Source of the DNA: Salticus scenicus
Lineage: Eukaryota > Arthropoda > Arachnida > Araneae > Salticidae
Assembly: GCA_963930645.1 (NCBI GenBank)
Contig: OZ005648.1
Span: 2,210,131 to 2,274,130 of the forward strand
Direction of reading: 5' to 3'
DNA: 64,000 nucleotides
Under the pieces are notes generated by a model. That model worked only from the letters and a program-made list of their open reading frames with translations, had not been told where the DNA came from and ran no database searches. Numbering within the stretch: the first letter of the stretch is position 1; each line of letters opens with the position of its first letter. Shown here piece by piece: positions 12,107 through 24,030 of this stretch. A program made the position numbers and the translations under genes.

Positions 12107-13780
12107 TTGTGGCGGCCACCACAAAACTTACTCTTATATTTTGCTGAATAAATTGATGTATAACATATCGATTGTTAAAATTATTATATATCACGATTAT
12201 TTTGCGTGATGAATAATGACATATTGATCTCAGAGAAATATAACACTAAATGGCTAAAGAAAATCAAATTTATTCTACAACAGAATGTATCTTTAAAAAT
12301 GAGTACCTTGTTTCAAATTATCGCAGATCAACCGTTCGTTTAAATGTATTGAGTAATTGTTTTGAAAGAGGCTCGTATTAAAAATATTTGCCTTCAGGGG
12401 GGATACCAATGCTCTTCTATGTAAAAGAAAAAAAAAAAAATATCTCGGTTATTTCTGGTTAAAATTTTTACTTCCCTACTACTGTAGGCAATGGAAGTAT
12501 TGTATTCCGTCCAAAAATTAGATATCGAGTTTTCACCTGATTTACACGTTTTAAAGCCTCTGAGTCCAAAAAAGTAGTTTTCAGCAATGGGTCAGTGTGT
12601 ATGTATGTATGTGTGGAATCTTCTGGCTATCATATCTCCGAAACTAATAGAGAACTACGAAACTTCAGAATTGTTACCGGTCTGGTGTACAGATGAATTT
12701 TACAAATTTTGGTTAAAATTGGAAAATTAGAAGTGGGGTCGTCGGAAACCGGAAGTGGGATCGTAAATCCGAATCTCAAAAACGGCTCTAACGATTTTCT
12801 TCAAAGTTGCTATATAAACACTCTATTAGATGTCCTTTCGAATGATATAGTTGGTTAGTTCAGGAAAATGGATGGGCGTTCTGTATAAATAGCTCAATTC
12901 TCGCAAGTGCGTTCCTTTCAAAACGGCTGTACGGATTTTTTTTCAAACTAGTCCTATTAACTCCCTTTTAAATATCCTTTTGAATGTAATTATTGTTTTC
13001 TGCGCAAAAATTGAGTATACCAAATTTTGGTAAAAAGTGGTATCTCAAAAATAGCTCTAACAATTTTCTTGAAAATTGTTACATAAATGCATTTTAGATA
13101 TCCTTTCTCATGTAATACTTGGTTATTACAGGAAAATTAACAATCATTCTGTTTAAGTAGGTTAATTTTAGATCTCGGAAATCGGTGTTTCAAAAAATAA
13201 CTCTACCATTTTTTTTTTTTTTTTCTTTTTTTTTTAACTTGCTATGTAAACTTTGTTTTATATGTTTTTACACGTAACACGTATAAGTTTCTCATACAGT
13301 AAAAATTTTAGGTTTCCACTTATTTAGGTCAATTTTATGTCTTCTGATCATGTTATCTTAAAAAAAAAAAAAAAAGCATATAATACGGGTAATAGTAGGT
13401 AATAGAAGTCGTGTGGTTGTTTCACACCACATTTTTTTACATTGGAAACTTAAAAATAATTCTCATTCTGTACATTTATACGAAATTTTGTCCAATACTG
13501 TCATATTAAATATTATGAAAAATGAGATGACAGTGCCACCTGTAGAGCGATTGATTTCCAAATGTAATCAGCACCAGTCTAGGGCAATTTCAACTAAATA
13601 CCAAGTTTGATAAAATTTCGTGCATTGGTTCGTGAGATATAGCGTTCAGAAAATCACAGTCAGACATTCTCTGAAATGGGTCAAACCATGTTCAGGACAT
13701 CTGAAAACGTGCAAATCCATAGAAAAACGGAGATCGAAAATTTCTAATCTAATACTTTCTTCTTATGTGCATAGAAAAAA
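12107..13780 (-). mobile_element. Family B hairpin-ended element, copy 1, interrupted by a family A' element
   Basis: One end (12107) has the TTGTGG/CCACAA palindrome that also begins the copies at 23458 and 37434. The body matches those copies up to about 12430 and resumes at about 13440 (conserved GCCACCTGTAGAGCGATTGAT, then GTTCGTGAGATA). The other end at 13751-13779 is a degraded hairpin beginning TACTTTCTTCT. Between 12468 and 13437 an A' element has been inserted. No coding capacity. Confidence 0.7.
12468..13437 (+). mobile_element. Family A' hairpin-ended element nested in family B
   Basis: The left end is the hairpin TACTTCC (loop) GGAAGTA followed by TTG. Next come the conserved CACGTTTTAAAGCCTCTGAG block and a TATG microsatellite (12599-12614). 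The body has repeated blocks around AACGGCTCTAACGATTTTC. The right end carries GAAGTCG and a TGTGGT/ACCACA stem. An inverted partial copy lies at 38.97-39.14 kb. It looks like a non-autonomous element with no protein. Confidence 0.65.
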
Positions 13781-14492
13781 AAATGTTTCAATATTTAAAA
13801 CAACAATAATAATAAATTATGTTGTGGATGGTATTCAATCAAAGCAGTTTTTGCAGCACACTATCTTTTGAAGAATACACAGAAATAAAAATAAAACAGT
13901 CAAATTGTGTTATATATTATAGATTTTATTTAACATTTCAAAATAAATCATTTCTACATGGCTACTGAAAAAAAAAAAATCCAGAAAAATATCGTGATAA
14001 ATTAATGAAATTCCAATCCAATTTTATGCATTACATGAATAGTTTGCAGATACGATTAAAATATTTCTCCCCCCTTTTAAATCTACCGGCCTATATATAT
14101 GTGTGGTAATAGTTCCCGTTTAAATATCAGAGTTAACTTTATTTGACATGTACATATCAAATCATGCCGTAATTAATTCATACTATTCAAAAGACTACTA
14201 TTAAAACATTAAAAATTAATAAATAAATAAATAATAATAATAGTAATAATAATCGATTTTTCATTAAGTAATTTTATTTAAATTTTTATTTAATTATTTT
14301 TATTTAGCTTATTTTATTTTCTAACATATATATTTCTTTTAAATAAAAATAGTCTTTCTTTTTTTATGCGATACACTTATTTTATTTTAAATATTTAAGA
14401 TATTTTATTTTCCAGTTGAGATTTAATTTAAAACAAAATTAAAAGATTTTTAAATACTATATATTTTAAACAATTTATGTTTACAATTTTTG

Positions 14493-14527
<35 letters not shown>

Positions 14528-15414
14528 ATCATGAATGCTGTATTTTGCTTTTATTTTGTGATTGGAAGAGTTTTCTAACTGTAAAGTTCGAACTTAGTCA
14601 TAACCTTTCTAAATATGAATTCACTCTCTGTCTTATTTCCTGAAGATTTGTTCGGTGAACTTTCACATTTATCAGAAGCTCGGTCAAGAGGAATGCAGCA
14701 TTTTTATAAAAATTAATCGCACTTTTGTTAAAAGTTGAATGTGTATCCAATTTTATCCCAAGGGGATAAATCGAATAATGCACTTTTGAAATTAAAAGTA
14801 ACCAAATGCGTAAAGTTTTAAATGTAATTTTTATTTGTTTTTTATTTAGAAGATTATATTTTAGTATTAGGACTAAAGATTGTTTTTAAATTAAATTTAG
14901 GATTGTTTAACTGTCTAACTAGAATTGTTTTTTATTTTTTTTAAATTAGAATTGGTTGTCTACAATTTATATTTGTAAAATTATTTTGTTTATTATTGGA
15001 AAAAGAAGTTACAAATATGCCTTAAGTATACATGTCAACAGTGATCTAATTTGTATATTTATTGTAAAACAATATATGTCTTTTATTATTAATTTTCACT
15101 TCGTTAAATGAAATTTCCTTATATTTCTGCTTTCTTTCTTTCTTTCTTCTTCTTCTTCTTCTTTTTTTTTTTTTTTTTTTAATCAGATACATTTGAATAA
15201 ATCCACACAGGCATGTATGGCGATTACACTATTTAATTCAAATTATAGTTTCAAAACAGCTTACACGACAAACATCCGACTTATTCAAAAACTCTCGTTC
15301 GGATTTGAAATTAGGAATTTTTCTACGAGAGTCATAAAGAAAATCCACTTCTGGATTTCGAAGACGGTCAGAGTACATCATTAAAAAGAGCACAAATTAG
15401 AAACATTAAAAAAT
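13781..15414. other. AT-rich non-coding DNA, no gene
   Basis: A T run of about 31 lies at 14493-14523 and TTC/T runs near 15130-15180. The small minus-strand frame at 14598-14783 has no recognisable motif. No gene assigned. Confidence 0.5.
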
Positions 15415-15889
15415 TAGCAAACGGCCGTTTCGGAACTTTTGAAGTTCCATCATAGTGTGTGCTTGTAAAAATTTTTAAATATTAAAACATGAAAAAAAAA
15501 ATGAAGGAATCAGAAAAAAGAAAACTAAACACCCGCGGCGATTGCTAAGCAAGCGTGGACCAAAGATAGGTCCACAGGAAAGGCTAGTTGTGTAGAGTAC
15601 TTTCAGTATATAGGTAAAAGTTAGCGTGATGTTTTTTGATAGAATGGAGTAGAAGGTTGAATTTTACACCAACTATGTGAAAAATACCAGAGCCGGGAAT
15701 CGAACCCGGGCCTTACCAAAAAGGAATTTTTAAGGTTGTTGAAAAATTTTCTAAACTAGCGTGATGTGTTTGAAAAGAGAGCCAATGAAACATGGTACAA
15801 TAACAACCATTCCAAACGAAGGGAGGAAGGAGAAGAGAAGCGTTATATTTTTAAATAAATATTTTTAATCACAGCACCGTAACTTTTAT

Positions 15890-15922
<33 letters not shown>

Positions 15923-16112
15923 AAGTACACTGCATAACTTGCTTTTCCTGGCCCACCGTTGGACATGCTTGCTTAGCAAGCTCCGAGGAAGGGCGTGAAG
16001 GTAGGTTCCTTTTTCTCGTTCTTTCATTTTTTCATATTTTAATATTTTAAAATTTTTACAAGCCCTGATAATGGAACCTTAGAAGTTCCGAAACGTCCGT
16101 TTGAGAATTTGT
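15415..16112. mobile_element. Fold-back element with tRNA-like T-arm inside
   Basis: The two ends are inverted copies of about 95 bp: AGCAAACGGCCGTTTCGGAA at the left corresponds to CTCAAACGGACGTTTCGGAA read from the right. Both then read GAAGTTCC or AGGTTCC, CTTGTAAAAATTTT and AATATTAAAA. Further in, GCTAAGCAAGC at the left is mirrored by GCTTGCTTAGC at the right. The centre holds CA and TA microsatellites (15890-15922). Confidence 0.7.
15690..15714 (-). other. tRNA-like T-arm (B-box) fragment
   Basis: On the minus strand, CCCGGGTTCGATTCCCGG forms a perfect 5-bp T-stem with a TTCGATT loop, a strong RNA polymerase III B-box. No D-arm or anticodon arm could be found next to it, so this is a SINE or tRNA fragment captured by the fold-back element. 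Confidence 0.6.
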
Positions 16113-17224
16113 GAATTTCTCTAACTTATGCACTTTTTAACGTTGTTTAATTTTCCTTTATAATACCAACACAAAGTATCTCATAGATTTAATTAAGAAT
16201 ACATCGCCTAATAAAGCCGATTTTATAACTGGACTACTTGGCGCCTGATCTCATTAAAAAAAAAAAAAAAAAAAAAAAAAAATACGGTGTAGAGAATATT
16301 AAAAAAAAACCCCTAAGTATACTATCAGTGTGGGAAGCACCAGTGCACCATCAGTATGCACTTTGACTTTAGAAGAAGTTTTACTCAGAAACTACCGAGT
16401 CTGCTATTTTTACCTATAATTGTTTGGTGCCCTGTGCATTGCAATTCCTTTACTTTTAATAAAAGCTGTTTTTACTTTCACTGAGTCGTATCGTGGAAAA
16501 AATATTATTTTGAAATCTGATTTTCGAAACAGAGTTTTAAATATAGAGGAAAGTAGGTGAATATGAAATACCATTTGAACTCACCCTAATAAACTAAAGT
16601 GTTTTGGATCACCGTGGGTTCGACTGCTGCAAATTTTCAATCATTGTTAATATGTTTCGATAGTTTTATGTTACAAAAAATGGAGTCTGCATGCAAAAGT
16701 TTTATTTAAGAAAGAAAAAAAAAAAACTTTTTGGGGTAATATTTAATAGCAAGCGGGTAATATGGAGTACTTATGAAGGGAAATATATGGAATATTTATT
16801 TCCTTAAATGATAATATGGAACAGGACAGTATTTTTACTGAAAATCATAAATAATTGCAATATTAACATTTTAGTTTGAAATTATTATTGAAAAAAAAAC
16901 ATGTATTGAAAAAAATTATCAGCATTCAAGTTTTACAAAAATCGCATATAATACAGAATAGTGGGAATTCCATAGGACCCAAATCGCCCTCTTGGAGAAT
17001 AAATGAACTTTAACCACCTGTTTGTAGCAATAACTTCATTAGAAACAGACTATTAATTAATTCAACTCCTCTTCCGAAAATGACGCAAGGTTTTCACTCA
17101 TTTTACTACTTCGTAAACAGATTACCGAATTCAGGACACCTACCTCTAAAAAAACTCTGAATGTTGATAAACCAGAGAAGTTCTATGACACAAGAACTGC
17201 TTTTCTCCCAGGCCTAATAAAGAC
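16113..17224. other. AT-rich non-coding DNA, no gene
   Basis: A poly(A) run lies at about 16256-16282. No gene or recognised repeat. Confidence 0.5.
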
Positions 17225-17235
17225 GCTTGACGTGC

Positions 17236-17785
17236 TTCCGATCCGCGATTGTAAGGAAATGCTCGCCCTCTGGTGGGCTAAGGTGAAATTACAATTAACA
17301 TGCATAGCTTTCGGCTTCCATCGAGACGCCATTGCTTGCCGATGTTTAGTTTCACATATATTTATTCAATAAAAATGAATAAATCCGGTAAAAAAGATAA
17401 CACATACTGTTGTGTGCTACAGTGTGACTCCAAAGGATCAAGAAATCCAGAATTAAGCTTCCATTTATTTCCAAATGACAAATTTAAAATTTCTGTTGCT
17501 TCGGCTAATGGAAGTAAAGAATTAATCAGACGATTTGAAACTAATATTTGTTCAGCTTCAGTTAAAAATCTACTTCCGATCGAACTTTGAATAAACTGAA
17601 ATATTTTTTTCCAAAAGCAATCAATTTTCCATGATGTAATGGCGGAGAAATTATAGCACGAACATTAAGTAGTAACACAATTAGAACAATAATAAATACA
17701 CGTGGCTATTATATTTACTAACAACAAAAGCTGAAAAAGCGCCATCTATCGATCATTACAAACGCGGATAGGTTCCAGCACCGTA
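17236..17785 (+). mobile_element. Probable THAP/P-type transposon fragment
   Basis: A THAP-domain start (17375-17590) lies between imperfect inverted repeats: GATCCGCGATTGTAAGGA at about 17240 and, read from the right, TATCCGCGTTTGTAATGA at about 17768. P-family elements encode THAP-domain transposases and have inverted termini. The interior is only about 0.5 kb, so this would be a strongly deleted copy. The exact ends and target duplication are not clear. A degraded host THAP gene is the alternative. Confidence 0.45.
17375..17590 (+). pseudogene. THAP zinc-finger domain N-terminal fragment
   Basis: THAP domains are C2CH zinc fingers that bind DNA; they are found in P-element transposases and in host regulators. 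From the ATG at 17375 the protein reads MNKSGKKDNTYCCVLQC, then SKGSRNPELSFHLFPND. The CxxxC pair and the SFHLFP segment match the first half of a THAP domain. The expected downstream W, P and C-x-x-H residues are missing, and the frame runs through unrelated residues to a stop at 17590, probably after an internal deletion. I chose this ATG over the one at 17300 because THAP domains normally begin close to the N-terminus. Confidence 0.6.
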
Positions 17786-17899
17786 CAGGTGAGATGGAAC
17801 GATATTCCATTTTACCTGACTATTCTATATTCCCCAACCTTCCTCTAAATGCATGTTTTGCAATCTCCAAACCTTAAATTTTGGTACATATGGTTAAGC

Positions 17900-18080
17900 G
17901 AAATGCTTCCGTGGAGGTCTTTCTGAAAGGTGCTAGCTGATAGGATCACGATTTTCGGAGAAAACCACGAAAAACTCCGTATGGCTAAATCAACGAGCGT
18001 GACCTGGGATTGAACCCGCCACTTCCTGTCTCCCAGCTTGGAGAGCAGAACCTGTCTAATACTAGTTTCGGGAAAATCGT
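17900..18080 (-). repeat. tRNA-derived SINE copy
   Basis: On the minus strand GGGTTCAATCCCAGGTCACG carries a polymerase III B-box. It is followed by a body (GTTGATTTAGCC, then CGGAGTTTTTCG) that is also present, in more diverged form, at 57.3-57.45 kb. Upstream of the B-box, CTCTCCAAGCTGGGAGA could be the anticodon arm of the ancestral tRNA. Confidence 0.6.
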
Positions 18081-18494
18081 TATAGTAGCGTTAATTTATA
18101 TCTATATTTTTTCGTTTTTCAATGATCATTACTTTAAATTCGTCACAATTTAATTTAAGTTTTAAAATATAGTTCTTTATTACATAAAATTCAACCTGTG
18201 CGAGAGCGGAAATATTCATAAAAAGCTTTATTTAAAAACGAAACATTATAGGTGATTATCGGTAACGGCAACTTTCTTATAATTAATTTAATTTGCATAA
18301 TCCACGGCAAGGCTATTTATATCGACAAAGAACTCAAAATAAAAGTTTTGAGGACCAGAATACTTTTAACGATATATTTTTTTCCAGGAACGTGCCTTGA
18401 AGAAACGGAGCCTAACTTGAAAATTACATTATTCTTCCCAAGCGAGTCCCAAGTCAGTGAAAAGAGACTTGTTGCTGGTACATTCAATGCTTTT

Positions 18495-19512
18495 TACTTT
18501 CCGAATATACATATGTAAAGAAAGTATTGTAATCATGACGCAAATTCGACTTTCAGATTTTGATGTATCTATACGTTTTGAGTTCATTTTTACTGTTTTT
18601 TACAGTGATGTATATATGTATGTATATGTATGTGTATATGTATATGTATGTGAGTGAACACTAAATGCTCTGATCGATTGAGCTGAAAGTTTGTATGTAT
18701 GTTATAGGTCACTGCAGCTCGAACCCGATTGATTTTGGTGAATTTAGCACTTATAGTTTTTTTTTTTTTCAGGGGCACAAAGAAAAACTCTTTATCATTA
18801 TGACTTATCGGGCCAAATTATTTGAAATGCGATAGCGTCTAAATGCCTTATCCGATTGAGCTGAAAATTTATATGCATTTTATAAGTCAGCGTCGCATGA
18901 ACTGTATAGATTTTGGGGGATCTAGCACTTATAGTTTTTTACAGAGACACAAAGAAAAATTCTTTATCATTATGGCCTATGGGCTTTAATTTTTTAAAAT
19001 GCGATAAAGTATAAACGCTTTATTCGAATGAATTGAAAATTTATAAACATGTTATGCATCACCGGTCACACGAATTGTATGAATTTCGAATAATCTAGCA
19101 TTTATAGCATTTAATAGGGCCACAACAAAAATTTTTTATTATTATGGCTTATAGGCTGAAAGTTTTTAAAATACGATAGCATCTATGTGCCTTATCCTAT
19201 TGAGCTGAAAATTTTTATATATATGTATGTGTTATAGGTCACTGTTTCACAAAATGTATAGATTTTGGTGAATCTAGCCCTTATAGAATTGGAGAGGGAC
19301 GTAACGAAAAATTCTGTATCAATCATTATGATCTATGAATTCATAGTATTTGAAGTACAATACGTTAAATTAAACAACATACTATATGGAGAAAATTACT
19401 CAAACTCCCTATTATAATTTTCTCCTTTGTTTGTTGAACAATTTGTATTACTTTAATTTATTTATACAACAGTTAATTACTTAATGTTCGAAGGTCGAAT
19501 GGAGTCACTCCA
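18495..19512 (+). mobile_element. Family A hairpin-ended element, copy 1
   Basis: It begins with TACTTTCC and an AAGAAAGTATTG return arm. A TATG microsatellite follows (18607-18655). The body is four diverged tandem blocks of about 170-190 bp, each holding GAGCTGAAAATTT, GTCACTG, TTTTGGTGAATCTAGC, TTCTTTATCATTATGG and AATGCGATAGCGTC variants. The end is a diverged GAATGGAGTCACTCCAG whose TGGAGT/ACTCCA arms form a short hairpin. No protein is encoded; frames inside it are spurious. Confidence 0.75.
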
Positions 19513-20343
19513 GATTTTTTAAAAAGTTGAAACTGTTAACAAACATGAGTTATCAAAACTTTTTTATTATGCGAACAGAAGACTAAGGTGATTTAATTTT
19601 CTTTTTACTTCTGAAAGCAATCTTATTATGATGAATAAATAATTTTCAACCGCTTTACATTGTCCATTGTATAAGACTCTACTCAGAATTTTGTACTTTC
19701 AAGATCTATTGATATACAGATGTTTAAACATATTAATGAATTTAATTTATTTATTTATGTATTTATTTATTTAATGCATGCAATAATTCTGCAAAAATAA
19801 TTTCACTAGTTGAATAATTTATCACTCTCTCTCTAAGAATCTATCTCTTTAATTGATCTTTCTCTTCTTCATCTTTCTCTCTATTTTTTAATTTTCCCAC
19901 AACATTTAAAAGTGTTTATAACTTCGATTCATCTGCCTGTCTGTCCATACTCTTTAACTACTTTTCTTGCGACCATAGAAGCCTCTGCGCAAGTGCGGAT
20001 TCAACGAGTCCACTTGTAAAATAGGGGAGACAAGCTTTTCGTTGAGAGAAAATAAGCGATAAGGGAATACCGAATGACTGGATGCTTACTAAATTTAAAC
20101 CTGTTGGTCAACTTGAAAACCCTCCAAGATTTTCGACTCGTCCTCACTGCTAGGCGTAGGAAACGTGGTTACACTATACTTGTCTTAAATATTTTTAAAA
20201 TGGCGAAAAACACTTTTTAACTGTATTTACCACTCCCATCATAAATACTAAGTTATAAATATTTTTCTAAAGCACTGAAAAGTGTGGCATAGAGTTACAT
20301 ACAAACGGAACGCTTGCAATTTCGATGACGTAAATTTTGCAAA
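19513..20343. other. Non-coding DNA, no gene
   Basis: No gene or repeat assigned; a TTTA-type simple repeat lies near 19745-19775. Confidence 0.5.
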
Positions 20344-20345
20344 TA

Positions 20346-20559
20346 CAGTCGGCAGCAAAAGTATCCGAGCACTAGCAAAAATTCCTATATGAAGAAAGCA
20401 CACTTAACGCAGTTTTGTTAAATAAATCCTTGTCGAATCCTGTTCCTAGTCAGTCTAAGAACAGGATTCGACAAGGATTTATATAACAAAACAGTGTTAG
20501 GTGTGCTTTTTTTTACGTAGGAATTTTTGCTAGTGGTCGGATACTTTTGCTGCCGACTG
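20346..20559. mobile_element. Palindromic Tc1-like MITE, copy 1
   Basis: This 214-bp element is almost one large palindrome. It starts CAGTCGGCAGCAAAAGTATC and ends with the reverse complement. TA dinucleotides flank it. The centre is CTTAGACTGACTAGG, flanked by arms containing AATCCTTGTCGAATCCTG. Copies at 47956 and a one-ended relative at 47653 share the TIR. The TIR and TA target indicate the Tc1/mariner superfamily. Confidence 0.9.
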
Positions 20560-20639
20560 TAGTCATACATTTGGAACGCTTGCAAACGGCTTTGCAACCG
20601 GCAGTGTTTCATTTGTTTGTACCCCTTATGCGTAACTCA

Positions 20640-21065
20640 ATTAAAAATGTACATTCAGCCATTTCCCATAATGAATTCGAATATTTTTGTACGACCCTGT
20701 AAATGAATCCTTAATATTAATCACATCATTTTCTGTGGGAAATATCTTTTACTGCATCTAAAAAATTTTCTCAATTTCGTGTGTTTAGTGTTCTATAAAT
20801 GTGTCGAAATTGGCTTATAAGAAATATGTCTCTTAGACTGTAATGTGTCTGAATTATTTTCTAAGTACTTGTACACAAACCAGTGTTTCTATAGCCATTA
20901 TTTTTAATAGGAAGCATTCTACAGTAAATTGGAAAAACCTGAATAGCATAATATCAGTTTTAGGGAATTCTAAAAACATTTATTGAAATGAAAACGGAGA
21001 CAGACAAACAAATGAACTGATTTCACAAACGCTGTTAACTTTTCATGGAAAGCGTTAAAATATCC
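20640..21065 (-). repeat. Diverged family C element
   Basis: Read on the minus strand it begins near 21062 with the remnant AACGCTTTCC hairpin, then AACAGCG and TTTGTTTGTCTGTCTCC, a short GTCY-type microsatellite. Further in come TGTACACAAACC and a GTACGACCCTGTAAA block near 20690. The layout matches the family C copies at 35.1, 46.2, 53.4 and 54.0 kb. Confidence 0.5.
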
Positions 21066-22510
21066 ACCAAACTGTTCTTAAACAATAAAATATAAATTAC
21101 ATGAACAAGTGGAGTTACATTTCTTGAACTATTGCGTACATTAAAAGAAATAATGAAACAAAATAAAAATTCACGATGGCTCTAATAACAGTTTTTAATC
21201 TTTAAAAACAGGTTTAATTGAAAAATTATGTCTGAGAAAGGTTTACATATTTTTTTGATTGACTGTATGTGTAAGATTTTTAAACATCTACTTATAGACA
21301 AGATATAAAGACAGAGTGAATTTTAAGAAGGTCGAAAGCGACTAGGTCAGAATTCGAGCCTGGATGTTTAACTTTTTTTCTTTCTTTTTTTTTTTTTTTT
21401 TTTTTTTTCATTTTTAACCGGATGAAGGATTGAGCTAAGTGATTTCAAACCGTAATAATTGTTGAGATTAAGTACTTTTTATGGTATTAATTTCAAAGTT
21501 CCTTTTCAGCATCTTCCTTCCCTATCAGTGTGTAATATTTTTTATAGCATATGTGTATCAGCACTGAATATCCGAGTTAGCTGTGAAGCAAATTCCCCCA
21601 AAAAATCGTGTATTTTCTCTTGCATTAAGAAATTTTTTTTTTTCCTAAGTGGCAATACAATAAAAAACTGATACTAGGAAATTGAGGTTTTATTTTTCTC
21701 TCATTTTGGCAGCCCTCTTAAAATTCAGAGAGGAAGCTCTTGATTCCCAAGCCTTTTGGGTAATCAGGCTCTGATTCAACTTGTCTGAGATTAAGTAAAA
21801 CTGTGGATAGAAAGGTTAAAAATGCTACTAGAAAACATTTAAACTAATAAGATGAGTAACGAATTAAGATCAATTTGTCATTAATTATGCAGTTTTTAAC
21901 ATTTATGTTCATCTAACCATTCCACAGTTCTAATACTCCGGCTTATATCATATAGTTTTCACTCATTATAAATAACTTTTCAACATTTTAAAGCTTTTAG
22001 CATGCTTGTTTATCATTTAAAGCTTATCAGACGTCTAAACGGCTAAGAGACTGGATTAAACATCTTCGAGCTCGTTTTTCCTTTCATCTCCTTTTAAAAG
22101 CCTCTCTGATATCTAATGTCATTTACGATATTCAATCGATTGTGTTTTTATCGATCAAGGTAATATCTGCTCTTTTTAAAGCGGCGTGTCGAACGATTTA
22201 TGCATCAGGTGAAAGTGCTGACGGATGGGTGTTTTCTTCCGCCTATATTAAAACATCATTTTTTTTATATCTAAATTGTAAATTAGTATAGGCCGACCAA
22301 AATTTGTAATTTTTTTTTTATTATTGAAAACACGAAAATTATTTAAATATAAAAAGTTTCAATAAATAATTTCTATGACTTTAATAACGACAATAAAAAT
22401 AAATAAATAATTTGCTTTTAATGAATCATTTTCAGTTGTTCAGAATTTGGATAGATAAATTCATAAATAATTTTTGTTGTCGTTGTTGAAAGTCATATAC
22501 AAGATATTTT
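21066..22510. other. AT-rich non-coding DNA, no gene
   Basis: A T run lies near 21380-21408. The 70-codon frame at 21459 has no recognisable motif. No gene seen. Confidence 0.5.
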
Positions 22511-23346
22511 TACTTTCCGAAAACTATAGTGAGGAAAGTATTGTAATCATGTCAAAAATCCGAATTTGAGATTTTGATGTTTCTATACGTTTCGAGGTTC
22601 CCTGAGTCCGTTTTCACTAGTTTTGCGATGATGTATGTATGTGCGTATGTATGTGTGTGTGCATGTCTGTGAGTGAACACGCTAGCGTCTAAACGCTTTG
22701 TTCGAATAAGCTGAAAGTTGGCGCGTATATTGTAAGTCACCCTAGTACGAACCCTATTCATTCCGGTGAATCTAGCACTTATAATTTTTTTACAGGGACA
22801 CCAGGAAAAATTCTTTATCATTATGGCCTATGGGGCCAAATTTTTAAAAGTGGATAGCGTCTAAACGTCTTATTAATCTGAGCAAAAAATTTTTACATAT
22901 GTTATAGGTCACAGTTGCACCAACTGTATAGATTTTGGTGAATCTAGCACTTTTAGTTTTTTACAGGGCACAAAGAAAATTTCTTTATCATTATGGCCTA
23001 CGGGATCCAATTTTTAAAAGTGCAATAGCATCTAAACGCCTTATTCAATTGAGCTGAAAATTTATATGAATATTATCAATGACTGTTGCACTAAATATAA
23101 GCATTTTGGTGAATCTAGCATATATAGGTTTTTACAGGGACACCAGGAAAAATTCTTTATCACTATGATCTGTGGGCTCAAAGGTCAGTAGCTTTCAATA
23201 AAACATGGTGTAATATATGGAGAAAAATACTCAACCACTCTGTTATGGTTTTCTCTCTTTTGTTTGTTTAACAACTCCTCTTTCTTTACTTTATCTACAA
23301 AACTGTTAATTACTCAATGTTCGGAAAGTCGAGTGGAGTCACTCCA
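22511..23346 (+). mobile_element. Family A hairpin-ended element, copy 2
   Basis: The hairpin TACTTTCC (loop) GGAAAGTA is followed by TTGTAATCATG at the left end. A TATG/TG microsatellite lies at 22630-22673. Three 170-200-bp blocks follow, with TTTTGGTGAATCTAGC and ATTCTTTATCATTATGG. The right end is GGAAAGTCGAGTGGAGTC with the TGGAGT/ACTCCA stem. It is the best-preserved copy of the family in this window. Confidence 0.8.
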
Positions 23347-23457
23347 GATTTTTTTTTTATAAGTGATGTCACATGGGATACTCTACAGCTCAGTCTGTCA
23401 GCAGGAATATCACCGGAATTAATTAGAGAATAAATGATGATATGGAAAACTAGTATG

Positions 23458-23996
23458 TTGTGGCCACCACAAGACTTTCTTCTATATTTACCTATACATA
23501 TTTAATCAGTAACAATATTTAAAAAAAAAAAAAAAAAAAAAAAAGTACGATTTTTTTTCTTAGTTTTTTTTTTTTTTTTTTTTGTTAAAAGTAAAAAAAA
23601 ATCGATAACTTTGTTTAAATTATCACAGATTTATAGTTCAACCATTCGTTTTAAAGGTATTGACGAGACCTTTCGAAAGATACCCATCTTGAAAATTTAT
23701 CCCCCCCGGGGGGGTACTTCCCCCCAGGGGGGGGGAAGCGCTGCCCCCCCCCCCATGCAGAAAATTTTTTTCCTAGTTACATACTACTATTATCAATAAT
23801 TCATATTAATTTTACAATCACAAGTTTAAAACAACTCTTTTTATGCACATTTATACGAATTTTTGTCCTATGCTGCCATGTTAAAAATTCAGATAAAATG
23901 CTATCACAGCGCCACCTGTTGAGCTATTGATCCCCAAACATAATCAGCACCAGTTAATGTCGGGGACAAACTAAATACCAAGTTTGGTTAAATTTC

Positions 23997-24030
<34 letters not shown>

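Noticed and set aside
18590..18778. Open frame with HIHIHIHIH-like residues
   Set aside because: It is the translation of the TATG microsatellite and body of a family A element.
20418..20612. 64-codon minus-strand frame
   Set aside because: It runs through the arms of a palindromic MITE.
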